This document shows, one piece after another, positions 18,529 through 27,603 of a stretch of 64,000 nucleotides of DNA. Source of the stretch: Paenibacillus lactis (GTDB taxonomy: Bacteria; Bacillota; Bacilli; Paenibacillales; Paenibacillaceae); NCBI RefSeq assembly GCF_017873605.1, contig NZ_JAGGKI010000007.1:1-64000 (forward strand), in the 5' to 3' direction. The position numbers and the translations under genes are program-made. The first letter of the stretch is position 1. Each line of letters opens with the position of its first letter. Below the pieces are notes generated by a model. The model saw only the letters and a program-made list of their open reading frames with translations, made no database searches and had not been told where the DNA came from.

Positions 18529-19296
18529 ATGAAAGAGCTCGTTAAAATACAGCAATTACAAAAGTCGTACGGCGTCAAAGGAAATGTGATCCCGGTGCTG
18601 TACGGCATTGATATGACTGTTCAGGAAGGAGAATTTGTCGGGATAATGGGGCCATCCGGCTCCGGGAAAACGACACTGCTCAATATCGTATCCACGATCG
18701 ACGAGCCGACCTCTGGAGACATCGTGATCGACGGGGAGAACGTGCTGCAGATGAATGAAGCACAATTATCGGAGTTTCGCCGAACGAAGCTGGGCTTTAT
18801 TTTTCAAGACTATCATCTCTTAGATACGCTGACCGTCAAGGAAAATATTGTGCTTCCGCTCGCCCTTGCAAGGATGGGCGTCGATGAAACGGAACGCCGG
18901 GTGGCAGCGATCGGGGAGCGCTTTGGCATCGGCCATATTATGGACAAATACCCGTATCAAATCTCCGGCGGGCAAAAGCAGAGAACGGCTGCTTCCCGTG
19001 CAATCGTGACCGATCCGAGACTGATTTTGGCGGATGAACCGACGGGTGCTTTGGATTCCCGCGCTGCTGCCGACTTGCTCGAGGCGATGAAGGATCTGAA
19101 CGAGCAGGAATTCGTCACGATCCTGATGGTCACGCATGATGCTTACGCAGCAAGCTATTGCAGCCGCGTGATGTTTATTAAAGACGGCGGCATTTTTGCA
19201 GAACTGGTCAAGGGAAGCATGTCCAGAAAGGAAATGTTCAAAAAGATATTGGATGTGCTGAACGTGCTGGGAGGAGATGCCAATGACGCTGTTTGA
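18529..19296 (+). CDS. BceA-type ABC transporter ATPase
   Basis: A 255-residue ATPase of the MacB/LolD-like group that pairs with BceB permeases. All nucleotide-binding motifs are intact: Walker A GPSGSGKT, Q-loop FIFQDYHLLD, signature ISGGQKQR, Walker B LILADEPTGALD and the switch His in VTHD. It starts behind CTGGAGGTGG. The permease gene overlaps its 3' end by 14 bases, so the two are translationally coupled. In this family it powers removal of peptide antibiotics from their lipid targets and signals to the BceS kinase. Confidence 0.93.
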   Translation: MKELVKIQQLQKSYGVKGNVIPVLYGIDMTVQEGEFVGIMGPSGSGKTTLLNIVSTIDEPTSGDIVIDGENVLQMNEAQLSEFRRTKLGFIFQDYHLLDTLTVKENIVLPLALARMGVDETERRVAAIGERFGIGHIMDKYPYQISGGQKQRTAASRAIVTDPRLILADEPTGALDSRAAADLLEAMKDLNEQEFVTILMVTHDAYAASYCSRVMFIKDGGIFAELVKGSMSRKEMFKKILDVLNVLGGDANDAV

Positions 19297-22200
19297 TCTG
19301 GCTAAGAAAAACATACGGGGCAATTTCCGCCATTATTTTGTTTATTTCATCTCCATGTTTATAAGTGTCGTCATTTTTTATATTTTCGCTTCCCTGCAGT
19401 ACAGTACGGAAATCATGAACGCGATCGAGTCGTCCAGCAGCATGAAGTCCACGTTCTTCATTGCTTCGATCGTGTTAATCTTGTTCGTGTCGGTGTTTAT
19501 CCTGTATTCCAACCAATTCTTCTCCAGAAAACGGAAGAAGGAAGTAGGGCTGTATGCCCTGCTGGGATTGCCCAAACGAACGATCGGCCGTTTGCTATTC
19601 TATGAAAATCTTCTGATCGGTTTAATCGTTCTCGCATTGGCAATCGGTGCCGGATCTCTTCTGTCAAAGCTCTTCACCATGATCCTGGCCCGGCTGCTCG
19701 GCATCAGCGTGGATATAGGGATGTCGATCTCCTTTCCGGCTGTCATCAGTACGATCATCGTGTTCATGATGATTATTCTGATCACTTCTGTGCAGGCGTA
19801 TAGGCTGATCTACCGATTCCGGCTGATCGAGCTGTTTCGTGCGGAACAGGAAGGGGAGCGGGAACCGCGGGCTTCCATCCTTTCGGCGTTTGCTGCTATC
19901 CTCATCCTGTCGATCAGTTATGGGTTCGGACTTCGCGAGTTTGCGAATAATGAGCAGATCCTGACCAATCTTGGGGTGATGTCGGTCGGGATCATAGCGG
20001 GGACGGGACTCTTGTTTTCATCGCTTATTATTTTTGTCCTGCGATTGGCGAAGCGCCGTAAACGTTATTACTATAAGGGGTTGAACTTGGTAGTTACGTC
20101 GAATCTCGTCTATCGCATGAAGGGGAACGCCCGCACGTTCGGCATCATATCCATCTTGTCGGCTTTGGCGTTGTGCGCATTCAGCTTTGGCTTGAGTACT
20201 TACCATACCTACGAGCATTCCACGCGTTTGATCGCTCCCTTCAGCTATATGTTTGTTAGCCAGGAGGAAGCTTTTAACAAGCAAGTCGACCATCTGATCC
20301 GAAGCGATATGGCGCATCCTGTGGCCGAGCAGGTTACGATTCCTGTTATTCATCTGAACGGACATTCTTCGAGCGATGAGATTATATCGAAGAAACAAAT
20401 GGCATCTAACGATCGGCCCATCAAAGTCACCTCCGTGAGCGGATATAACCGGGCTGCGGAAGCGCTCAGCATTCCCCGACTGGATGTGACGGAGCCCGGC
20501 CGGGCGATTGCGATTCGCCCGATGTACACGGAGCATGAGTGGTCGGATTATGACGGAGAGACGATCACCTTGGAGCTGCCCTCACGACCGTTGACTCTGG
20601 CATTTACCGATATGACGATCGAACGTATCGTGAACTGGAGCTATCCGGATATAATGGTCGTGGTCGCTGATGAAACCTACCGCGCCATCGAGCGGCAGAG
20701 TCCTTCTGTAGACTATATCGGCTACACGGTAGAGGGGCAGAAAACAACGAGGGCTACTTCTAATGCGCTTGCCTCCATGGCCACGCCGGAATCAAAGATG
20801 ACGTCGTATTATGCCGAATATCGCGTTGGAATCGAGAGCGCTGCGCTAAATGTATTTATCCTTGGCTTTTTGGGACTTGTATTCCTCTTGGCAACGGGGA
20901 GCGTCCTTTATTTCAAGCAGTTGACCGAAGCGGCGGGAGATCAGGCCCGCTACGATGTTCTGAGGAGAATCGGTGTGAGCAATAACGAGATTAGCGGTTC
21001 GATCTTTAAGCAGAACGCTATGATCTTTATGCTGCCGCTGCTCGTTGGGGTGGTACATTATATTGTCGTATTCAGCTGGCTAAGGAGGCTGTTCGGCGGA
21101 TTGGGCGGCATCAGTCTTCTGGAGCCCGTCCTGGTCTGTATTAGCGTGTTTATGATGATCTATATGGTCTACTTTGTGCTGACCGTAGGTTCTGTCAGCA
21201 AAATTCTCATCGGGGAAACCCCGCGTTGGGTCCGTCTTTCGGTGCTGGTGATCATGTCAGTAGCCATCATACTTGTCGGGATCTTCGTATGGCTGGCCCT
21301 GGTCCCGCAGGAAGAAGAAATCGCAAAGGGGCCAAGCGTCCAGCTCCACATTCCTGCACCTATGGGGAAATATCCGGTCGGCGTGACAGAGCTACACTTA
21401 ATGGATAAGGACAGAATGGACCCTTGGGTTAACGAAGGACCGAGGGAGCTTATGATCAGCATCTGGTACCCTGCCGAGGAAGAAAGCGGACAAAAGGCCA
21501 TGTATATGCGGGAAGGTGCAGCAAAACATTATGACCAAGCGGAACTTCCATCCATCGGTCTTACCCCTGGCACGGTCAATCTGGCCGATATCGATACCCA
21601 CGCATGGCTGGAGGCGCCTGCGGCCGATAATGAGGGAGGTTGGCCGGTGATCATCTTCTCCCCGGGCGGCTCCATCCCGCGAAGCTTTGGCACGATCCTG
21701 GTGCAGGAAATGGCTAGCCGAGGATATGTCGTCATTACGTTGGATCATACCCATGAAGCATCAGTCGTCGAATTTGCCGACGGTCGGGTCGTAACGGAGG
21801 CGCTGCCGGCTTTCAGTGCTGAAACGGTGCTTAAGATGATCGATGTCCGTGTTGATGATGTGCGATTTGTACTGGATCAATTGATCGAAATGAGGGCAGG
21901 CAGCAATCCGGATGCAGGTAAGAAGTTGCTGCCTCAAGGTTTGGCCGCCAGTCTTAATCTTTCCAAGGTAGGCATTTATGGGCACTCTGCCGGGGGAGCG
22001 ACGGCTGCGCAAACGATGTATGAGGACGAGCGAATCGATGCGGGGATCGATATGGACGGTACGATGGGGCATATGCCCAATCACCCGCTGCCCGTTGCCC
22101 AGCACGGCCTGGATCGTCCATTTATGCTGTTGAACTCCGGTTTCAACGACGAGGGAGATGTGGACTCGCATTTGACGGCGGAGGACCGGGCTATGTTCTG

Positions 22201-22477
22201 GAACCATACAAGCGGTTGGAAAATGGATGTGACCATACCGAACGGGGCCCACTTTACCTTTACCGATTATCAGTCCCTGTTGCCTCAGCTTGCAAGCAAG
22301 GTAAGCCTTTCCAGGCTTGCGGTCCAGCAAAGCATTGGAACCGCTGACTCTGAGCAATCGCTTGACGCTCAACGGGAATATGTGGCAGCGTTCTTCGATT
22401 ATCATTTAAAGGGCATTCCGCAGCCTCTGCTCGCGACTACAGACTCGCCTTACACAGAGGTTAATGTAATCAACTAG
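19283..22477 (+). CDS. BceB-type permease fused to a secreted-side alpha/beta hydrolase
   Basis: At 1064 residues this is about 400 longer than a normal BceB. Residues 1-640 are a full FtsX/BceB permease: four N-terminal helices, more helices to about 330, a large extracellular domain to about 515 and three C-terminal helices. An eleventh hydrophobic helix at about 650-674 precedes a complete alpha/beta hydrolase resembling platelet-activating-factor acetylhydrolase. Its probable triad is Ser902 (GHSAGG), Asp925 (DMDGTM) and His990 (NGAHFTF). With ten BceB helices the C terminus is inside, so one extra helix would place the hydrolase outside. GGGAGGAG selects ATG 19283 over 19277. The reading frame is continuous, and I infer a combined antibiotic sensing/removal and hydrolysis protein. 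Confidence 0.88.
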   Translation: MTLFDLAKKNIRGNFRHYFVYFISMFISVVIFYIFASLQYSTEIMNAIESSSSMKSTFFIASIVLILFVSVFILYSNQFFSRKRKKEVGLYALLGLPKRTIGRLLFYENLLIGLIVLALAIGAGSLLSKLFTMILARLLGISVDIGMSISFPAVISTIIVFMMIILITSVQAYRLIYRFRLIELFRAEQEGEREPRASILSAFAAILILSISYGFGLREFANNEQILTNLGVMSVGIIAGTGLLFSSLIIFVLRLAKRRKRYYYKGLNLVVTSNLVYRMKGNARTFGIISILSALALCAFSFGLSTYHTYEHSTRLIAPFSYMFVSQEEAFNKQVDHLIRSDMAHPVAEQVTIPVIHLNGHSSSDEIISKKQMASNDRPIKVTSVSGYNRAAEALSIPRLDVTEPGRAIAIRPMYTEHEWSDYDGETITLELPSRPLTLAFTDMTIERIVNWSYPDIMVVVADETYRAIERQSPSVDYIGYTVEGQKTTRATSNALASMATPESKMTSYYAEYRVGIESAALNVFILGFLGLVFLLATGSVLYFKQLTEAAGDQARYDVLRRIGVSNNEISGSIFKQNAMIFMLPLLVGVVHYIVVFSWLRRLFGGLGGISLLEPVLVCISVFMMIYMVYFVLTVGSVSKILIGETPRWVRLSVLVIMSVAIILVGIFVWLALVPQEEEIAKGPSVQLHIPAPMGKYPVGVTELHLMDKDRMDPWVNEGPRELMISIWYPAEEESGQKAMYMREGAAKHYDQAELPSIGLTPGTVNLADIDTHAWLEAPAADNEGGWPVIIFSPGGSIPRSFGTILVQEMASRGYVVITLDHTHEASVVEFADGRVVTEALPAFSAETVLKMIDVRVDDVRFVLDQLIEMRAGSNPDAGKKLLPQGLAASLNLSKVGIYGHSAGGATAAQTMYEDERIDAGIDMDGTMGHMPNHPLPVAQHGLDRPFMLLNSGFNDEGDVDSHLTAEDRAMFWNHTSGWKMDVTIPNGAHFTFTDYQSLLPQLASKVSLSRLAVQQSIGTADSEQSLDAQREYVAAFFDYHLKGIPQPLLATTDSPYTEVNVIN

Positions 22478-22542
22478 CGGTTGGTCATGAAAGCGAAGAA
22501 ATGATGGACCTTTAGCCACTTAACCAGCCGTATTCCATCCAT

Positions 22543-22566
22543 GCCTCGCTCATATCAGAGCGGGGC
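22543..22566 (+). terminator. Weak stem-loop after the fused permease gene
   Basis: GCCTCGCTC and GAGCGGGGC form a 9-bp stem with one G-T pair and a 6-base loop. No T-tract follows. Confidence 0.4.
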
Positions 22567-22653
22567 TTCAGGCGCTGCGAATAACGCTTGGAAGCAATGG
22601 CCGATACGCCTTTCATTTGTAGACTAAACAAGAATAAACAAGTCTGTCCGAAA

Positions 22654-22688
22654 AAAATACAGTCCGGTCTTAAATATCGGCAGTGGGT
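22654..22688 (+). promoter_or_regulatory. Conserved upstream element of M60 gene 2
   Basis: This block starts AAAATACAGT and continues through TCTTAAA. It aligns without gaps to 174-208 upstream of M60 gene 1. It may be a shared regulatory site. Confidence 0.4.
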
Positions 22689-22965
22689 CAATTCCCGTAA
22701 GTTGTTCTATATTTAGGATGGGCGAAATGACACAGCTACAAGCTAAAAGGAGTTGGACAAAGTAATCGATCGCCTTTTCAAACTAATCATAGGGGAAGGA
22801 GTTGAATATTTATTATTTAATCCGAAGTTACCTTTAATCGAAATTTTATATCTTTAGCTGAAAGGAAGTAGAATAACGTACAAGTCCGAACTGGGTCGCA
22901 CGAAATTTACCAGCTCAAGCAAAATGATCGGAAATTAACCTGAAAATTGAAAAGGAAGATATCAT

Positions 22966-25461
22966 TTGTCAAAAAAGTGGAATTTGAAGATCGCAGCCCT
23001 TATCAGCTCTGCATTAGTAATAAGCTCCATATCACCGTTAACCCTAAATGCTGAAAGTCCTGAGGCTTCATCTAACGTAACCGGGTCTCCGTCTGGAGTC
23101 ACTATGGAACACCTTCATTCGGGTGGTCCGACTTCATTGACGACGGATTTGCCCTCAATAGACGATATTCGCAAAGACTTCAGTCTGTTATATAAGGACT
23201 TGGCGGCGATTCCATACTTTGCAGGCGGAGGGGTAGCTGCAATTGGCGGCAATGCGTTCAATGTGAGCGTTCCGGGTAACATCCCGGCAATCGCGGCATC
23301 ACGATATGGCAAAGGGCGAGTTCTACTGGCTGGGAGCGATCGATATTTTAACCTTTCCGAGCAAGCAGATGAAACTAGCAGCACGCTAGCACGAAATATT
23401 TTATTATGGCTAACGGACGAGTCGCATACGAATTCTGGCCGCGGCAACGATATAACGGGACGCTACGCGGATGCTTTACGGGGAACGGGTAAGAAAATCA
23501 GCTTGATCACTACTTCTCATTCATTTACGGTATCTCCTGATCTTCCTATCGAGCTCGTGAAAAGCGACAGCTGGGAATCAGCGAATCTGAACCCGCAAAA
23601 ATATGCGGTTGCTTACGTAGACAGCTCGGTGAAGGATTCCGATCTAGAAGCACTGGATAAGTATATACGTCTTGGTGGCAGCGTGATCGTATCTGAAAAC
23701 AACAGCGTACTTGAAGGAATTACGCGCGATACGCCTGAGCATATTGTCCTGCAGGTCGGCAATCTGCGAGGGGGACGACTGAGTCGGGATTTCGCCATTC
23801 AAAAATTAATGAACCGTGCAGGCCTGACTTTGATGAACCGCGGCACCGACTCAAATGGCAATGAATCCAAGCTGACCCCAGAACAATCATTGAATCATCA
23901 CTTCATGAACCGCTTTCAGCAAGGAAGAGCAGTTGAAGCAGGAACGATCACTTATGACGACATCGACATTGGTCCAGCCGGAACAACTGAAAGCAAAAAG
24001 CGGGAGCTACTGTATACGATTCTAAGTGAAACACTCGAGACATTATCGACTGAATCACAATTATTTGATTGGGCCAGCTTAGAGGCGAGTAAATTGCCTT
24101 CGGCCACTTTCCCAATCTCTAAATTTCAAGCTCCGTACACGAACGCACTTCGCGTATTCGAATTCAGCCATTTTACGTTGAACCCATCCAATAAAAAATC
24201 ACCGTATGCGGATCAATTTCCAGGTAAAGTCGCTGATGATGCGTTCGTAGTGAATAACCGGGAGGTTGAGGTGGATTTTGACTTTCCCAACATGATGTAC
24301 ACACATGCTCTCCCTTCGAAAAATTGGGTTAGCACAGGACTTTATGCACCTCCTGGAAAAGCCGTAACATTGGAAGTGCCGGAAGGCGCCGAGCATTTGA
24401 CGGTACAAATCGGTTCACATGATGACGACCTGAGGGGGGCAAGCAAATGGGAACGTGCTCCTCTTGTGGTGAATCATCAAAAGCTGGCACCCGGAAGAAA
24501 TCAGGTGAACAGTCCATATGGTGGGTTGATATATCTTATTCCACTGAAGTCTAAACCAGGTGTAAAAGTTAAAGTCAGCATTAGCGGTGCGGTTGAAGCC
24601 CCCCGCTTCGTGCTTGGAGAAACGACGGCGGAGCAATGGGAAGCGATACGGAATCTGCCACCTAGCGTTCCGTTTGCTGAACTTCAGGGTAAAAGAATCG
24701 TGCTAACCGTTCCTTCTGAGCTGATCCGTGACGTATCGAATCCTGAAGAGCTGATGCAGACTTGGGATGAAATATACGATAGCTATGATGAATTGGTCGG
24801 ACTACACTCGGAGAGGGCTATGCCGCACACCGCTCATAAGATGAACCGCCGATACGTGGCAGATGTTCAAATTTCCTCAGGTGCAATGCATGCGGGTTAT
24901 CCGATTATGCTTCCGTTCAGCTATGCTCCCAATTTGCTCGATATTGACTATCTCCGATCGAGTGCCTGGGGGTTCTGGCATGAGCTGGGGCATGAATACC
25001 AGCAACGGACATGGACTTGGGGCGATGTTGGTGAGGTTACCGTAAATATTTTCTCCCTGTATACACAGGAGAGATACGGAAATCCTTCCGAATTGCTTAA
25101 GGTCGGCAGCGATGGCCAGGACTATTACGACCGGGCGATATCATTCGCAAGCAGTGACGATCCAGACAAAAAATACGGGAGTATCGGAAACTACGAAAGA
25201 CTCGTAATGTTCAAGCAGTTGCAGCTTTCTTACGGCTGGGACCTCTATACCCGGATTTTCGAAGCTTACAGAGAAATGCCGCAAAGTGATATTCAGAATA
25301 CTGTCGACACGTTTGCATTGGTTGCCTCGAGGGAAGCTGGCGAGGATCTGACACAGTTTTTTAGCCAATGGGCGATCGGTTTAACCGATCAAGGGAAAGA
25401 TAAAATAAAGGCATTGCAGCTGCCGCAACCGCAGCAAGAAATGTGGCTCCTCAGGGAATAG
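22966..25461 (+). CDS. Secreted M60-family (enhancin-like) zinc metallopeptidase, paralogue
   Basis: An 831-residue paralogue of the protein at 334, matching it over almost its whole length up to the final ELWRLRE/EMWLLRE segment, where it stops. It has a signal peptide (KKWNLK plus hydrophobic core, about 5-29), the RYGKGRVLLAG motif region (about 105-115) and the M60 domain with HELGH at 672-676 and the likely zinc ligand Glu690 in GEVTVN. It lacks the Ig-like and FIVAR-like tail, so it may be freely secreted. It begins at a TTG behind AAAAGGAAG with loose spacing. A clear terminator follows. Predicted role: cleavage of glycoproteins outside the cell. Confidence 0.87.
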   Translation: MSKKWNLKIAALISSALVISSISPLTLNAESPEASSNVTGSPSGVTMEHLHSGGPTSLTTDLPSIDDIRKDFSLLYKDLAAIPYFAGGGVAAIGGNAFNVSVPGNIPAIAASRYGKGRVLLAGSDRYFNLSEQADETSSTLARNILLWLTDESHTNSGRGNDITGRYADALRGTGKKISLITTSHSFTVSPDLPIELVKSDSWESANLNPQKYAVAYVDSSVKDSDLEALDKYIRLGGSVIVSENNSVLEGITRDTPEHIVLQVGNLRGGRLSRDFAIQKLMNRAGLTLMNRGTDSNGNESKLTPEQSLNHHFMNRFQQGRAVEAGTITYDDIDIGPAGTTESKKRELLYTILSETLETLSTESQLFDWASLEASKLPSATFPISKFQAPYTNALRVFEFSHFTLNPSNKKSPYADQFPGKVADDAFVVNNREVEVDFDFPNMMYTHALPSKNWVSTGLYAPPGKAVTLEVPEGAEHLTVQIGSHDDDLRGASKWERAPLVVNHQKLAPGRNQVNSPYGGLIYLIPLKSKPGVKVKVSISGAVEAPRFVLGETTAEQWEAIRNLPPSVPFAELQGKRIVLTVPSELIRDVSNPEELMQTWDEIYDSYDELVGLHSERAMPHTAHKMNRRYVADVQISSGAMHAGYPIMLPFSYAPNLLDIDYLRSSAWGFWHELGHEYQQRTWTWGDVGEVTVNIFSLYTQERYGNPSELLKVGSDGQDYYDRAISFASSDDPDKKYGSIGNYERLVMFKQLQLSYGWDLYTRIFEAYREMPQSDIQNTVDTFALVASREAGEDLTQFFSQWAIGLTDQGKDKIKALQLPQPQQEMWLLRE

Positions 25462-25508
25462 TGCGCTAATTTTGAACATCATGATGTTTCATCCATAGGT
25501 TAGGTCTG

Positions 25509-25533
25509 AAGCCGCGAAGTTCGCGGCTTTTTA
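25509..25533 (+). terminator. Terminator after M60 gene 2
   Basis: AAGCCGCG / CGCGGCTT arms around an AAGTT loop are followed by T5. Confidence 0.88.
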
Positions 25534-25681
25534 GATTTTTACGGTATAGAAGTTACTAAAAAAATGGGGAGAATCGACCAAATAGAAAATATCGTGCCTT
25601 CCTATGAAAGCTTTGATAAAATCCCATATATTTGTTAAATTATAGAAGAATAACTTGCAAACATTCCTTTTAAAAAAGGAG

Positions 25682-25816
25682 GTGACCATCGCGTCGGGGT
25701 TGAATGGTGGCATCACTTGCCTATCGATTAGGGAAGGAGGAAGATTGCGCACTTCGGTTGTTTTGTGTATTAAAGGCACCACGGTCGTAGGGACATGTGC
25801 ATGGATAAGATTATAA
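25682..25816 (+). other. Possible 44-residue small ORF
   Basis: The frame opens with GTG inside an AAGGAGGTGA sequence that would be an excellent Shine-Dalgarno for an ATC two codons later. An in-frame TTG behind a second AGGAGG could also start it. The predicted peptide is short, mixed in composition and unlike anything I recognise. It may be a leader peptide for the downstream gene or chance. Confidence 0.2.
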
Positions 25817-25833
25817 CGATGGAGGTAATCCGT

Positions 25834-26823
25834 ATGCTACGAAATCAAACGTGGAACCATTTGAAACGGCGGTTAATGACACTCACTTCTGCACTGCTTG
25901 CCATTTTTATATTCAGTATGTCTGCTTTGCCTGCATTTGCGGCAACCCCCGAGAAGACCGTGAACGCCTCCGCAACGCTCGCTTACAATCTCAAAGGACT
26001 GCAGCACAATGTGGTGGTGCAGAAAGCTTACATCGCATCTAAATATATTTATGTAACGCAGCGGTCGGGAGGAAATTGCTATCTTTCAAGATTGCTGATC
26101 GATGGAAATAACGCTACGTTCGTTGATAAAATGACCATTACCAATACCGGCCATTGCCAGACGCTGGATATGTATACGTACAATGGCGAGAACTATTTTT
26201 ATTTCAGCTCTAAAGCTGATCCATCCACGGACTATTACTGGTCGCTCCAGGTAGCAAGAGTTCAATATTCGCCAGGCACAACCGTCGATTATACGGATCT
26301 TCGCCGGTTTACCTACATGAACTACGCCAATAAGACGGGTGCAAGATTAGGTGATACTTACCGGGTGGATGGCGGCGGAAACAGCACGCATACGGTCTTC
26401 CGCGTACAGACGAAGGAAGGCACTGTGACTTGGGCCATTTATGACACGGTAGCATTGAACAAGCTCCTTGACAGCAATGAAATGGTGCGAATGGACAGCG
26501 CGGCAGCGGTAAGCGCCTGCGTGACCAGCTTCACCCAATCAGGCAGTGCCATTATTAGACCGAACGGGTCATTCCAAGGGGTGGACATGCTCGGCAGCAC
26601 CGAAATCTATACCTCAGGCGGAGCGGAGGGGGAAACGCCGCAAATTGCCATGATGTCGAACACGGGGGCGTATAAATCGCTGGTGAAGATTACAAATGTG
26701 GGCAACCGCGAAATCGAGGGCGTCCAGACCAAGAACGGCAATGTGTATTTCACGATCGTTACAGATCCGGTAAATAAGAAGGATACCCAGAAAATTTATT
26801 ACGTTCCTGATAGCATATTTTAA
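25834..26823 (+). CDS. Secreted helveticin J-family bacteriocin-like protein
   Basis: A 329-residue protein with a clear Sec signal (LKRRLMTLTSALLAIFIF... ending ALPAFAA). The mature part resembles helveticin J of Lactobacillus: VVQKAYIASKYIYVTQR near its N terminus, GHCQTLDMY, an ARVQY...TDLRRFTYMNYANK stretch, ALNKLLDSNE, SFQGVDM and EIEGVQTKNGNVYF, in the same order. Helveticin J is a large heat-labile class III bacteriocin with a predicted beta-propeller fold. GGAGGT at 25821-25826 selects the ATG at 25834. No immunity or export gene is adjacent. Antibacterial activity is inferred only; a binding or surface role is also possible. Confidence 0.72.
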   Translation: MLRNQTWNHLKRRLMTLTSALLAIFIFSMSALPAFAATPEKTVNASATLAYNLKGLQHNVVVQKAYIASKYIYVTQRSGGNCYLSRLLIDGNNATFVDKMTITNTGHCQTLDMYTYNGENYFYFSSKADPSTDYYWSLQVARVQYSPGTTVDYTDLRRFTYMNYANKTGARLGDTYRVDGGGNSTHTVFRVQTKEGTVTWAIYDTVALNKLLDSNEMVRMDSAAAVSACVTSFTQSGSAIIRPNGSFQGVDMLGSTEIYTSGGAEGETPQIAMMSNTGAYKSLVKITNVGNREIEGVQTKNGNVYFTIVTDPVNKKDTQKIYYVPDSIF

Positions 26824-26941
26824 TAACCGATATACAGCTATTCCGAAAAAGAGGCATGGAGCAAGTTAACCGGCATCTGAACGGAGATGCGGATCAGGCG
26901 CAGCAGGAAGTTCATGATAGGCTGCTGCTGGCGCTCAGCTT

Positions 26942-26974
26942 AAACTCCCGGATATCGTTCCGGGAGTTTTTTCT
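26942..26974 (+). terminator. Terminator downstream of the helveticin-like gene
   Basis: AAACTCCCGG / CCGGGAGTTT arms with an 8-base loop are followed by a T-rich tail. Confidence 0.88.
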
Positions 26975-27070
26975 TGTCTTTTTAGTTGGGAGGATACCTT
27001 TTACAACAGAAGTGCGTATAAAATGGTGTAGTAGGGAACAAATGGTTCCGGTCGTGGTGGGGGGAATGAG

Positions 27071-27454
27071 ATGAGTATTTGGTTGTGGGTCCTTATTGGA
27101 GTCGTCGTCTTGTTCATGGTCCTGGTGCTGGTGGTGGGTTGGATCGCATCCAAATTTGATGGGAATATGGGCATCGAGAGCAGGCGTGACGAGCATGGAA
27201 ACATCATCTTGCTGGACACACCTGCGATGCGTGAATCTGCCGCGCTTGCCTATGACGGAAGTATTGAGATGGAGAAAAGAGGGCACATCAAGTCCAACGG
27301 GCAGAGCTGGAACGAGGTGTGGCTGCGAACGATCGCATCGGTACGGAAGAACACGGAGAATCCGGAATGGTATGTCCGTTACATTATTGAGAAGCGGCGC
27401 GAAGCTGGACTGCCGGAACTCGAGGGTCTGGACGAGCCGAATGAGCCGAAGTGA
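27071..27454 (+). CDS. Hypothetical single-pass membrane protein
   Basis: A 127-residue protein that I do not recognise. An N-terminal transmembrane helix (about 3-26, rich in Val, Leu and Ile) is followed by a charged cytoplasmic-like domain with GIESRRDEHGNIILLDTPAM and a Glu/Pro-rich end. The ATG follows GGGGGGAATGAG. It stands alone, between the helveticin-like gene and nagA. Confidence 0.6.
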   Translation: MSIWLWVLIGVVVLFMVLVLVVGWIASKFDGNMGIESRRDEHGNIILLDTPAMRESAALAYDGSIEMEKRGHIKSNGQSWNEVWLRTIASVRKNTENPEWYVRYIIEKRREAGLPELEGLDEPNEPK

Positions 27455-27603
27455 AAGCTGAGTGCTTTTGCTGCGTAAGTGCGGAGAGTGAATCACGATA
27501 AAGAATGGGATTCGGCGCGCCTATTCCTCGAATTCTCAACAATATACGCTATGTATCTTCTTGGTTAGACGGATGCTGAGCTAATAGCAGGGGAGGGTTT
27601 GAC

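Larger units (their letters stand above)
22478..22965. other. Intergenic region before M60 gene 2
   Basis: No gene is supported in these 488 bases. They hold a weak hairpin (22543-22566, no T-tract), the block shared with the upstream region of M60 gene 1 (22654-22688), and a second isolated ribosome-binding-like GGAAGGAGTTGAAT at about 22795-22808. The last resembles the AAAGGAGTTGAAT that precedes M60 gene 1 but lies 160 bases ahead of the present start. The distance suggests the leader has been extended or remodelled since the duplication. Confidence 0.45.
25462..25833. other. Intergenic region before the helveticin-like gene
   Basis: This stretch holds a terminator, an AT-rich segment and, from 25676, an almost ideal Shine-Dalgarno run (AAGGAGGTGA). 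A 44-codon open frame (25682-25816, GTG start) follows. A second AGGAGG precedes an in-frame TTG at about 25745. No known small protein is recognised in it. Confidence 0.4.

Noticed and set aside
21761..22405. 214-residue minus-strand frame
   Set aside because: It lies opposite the hydrolase part of the fused permease, whose catalytic motifs show that strand is the coding one.
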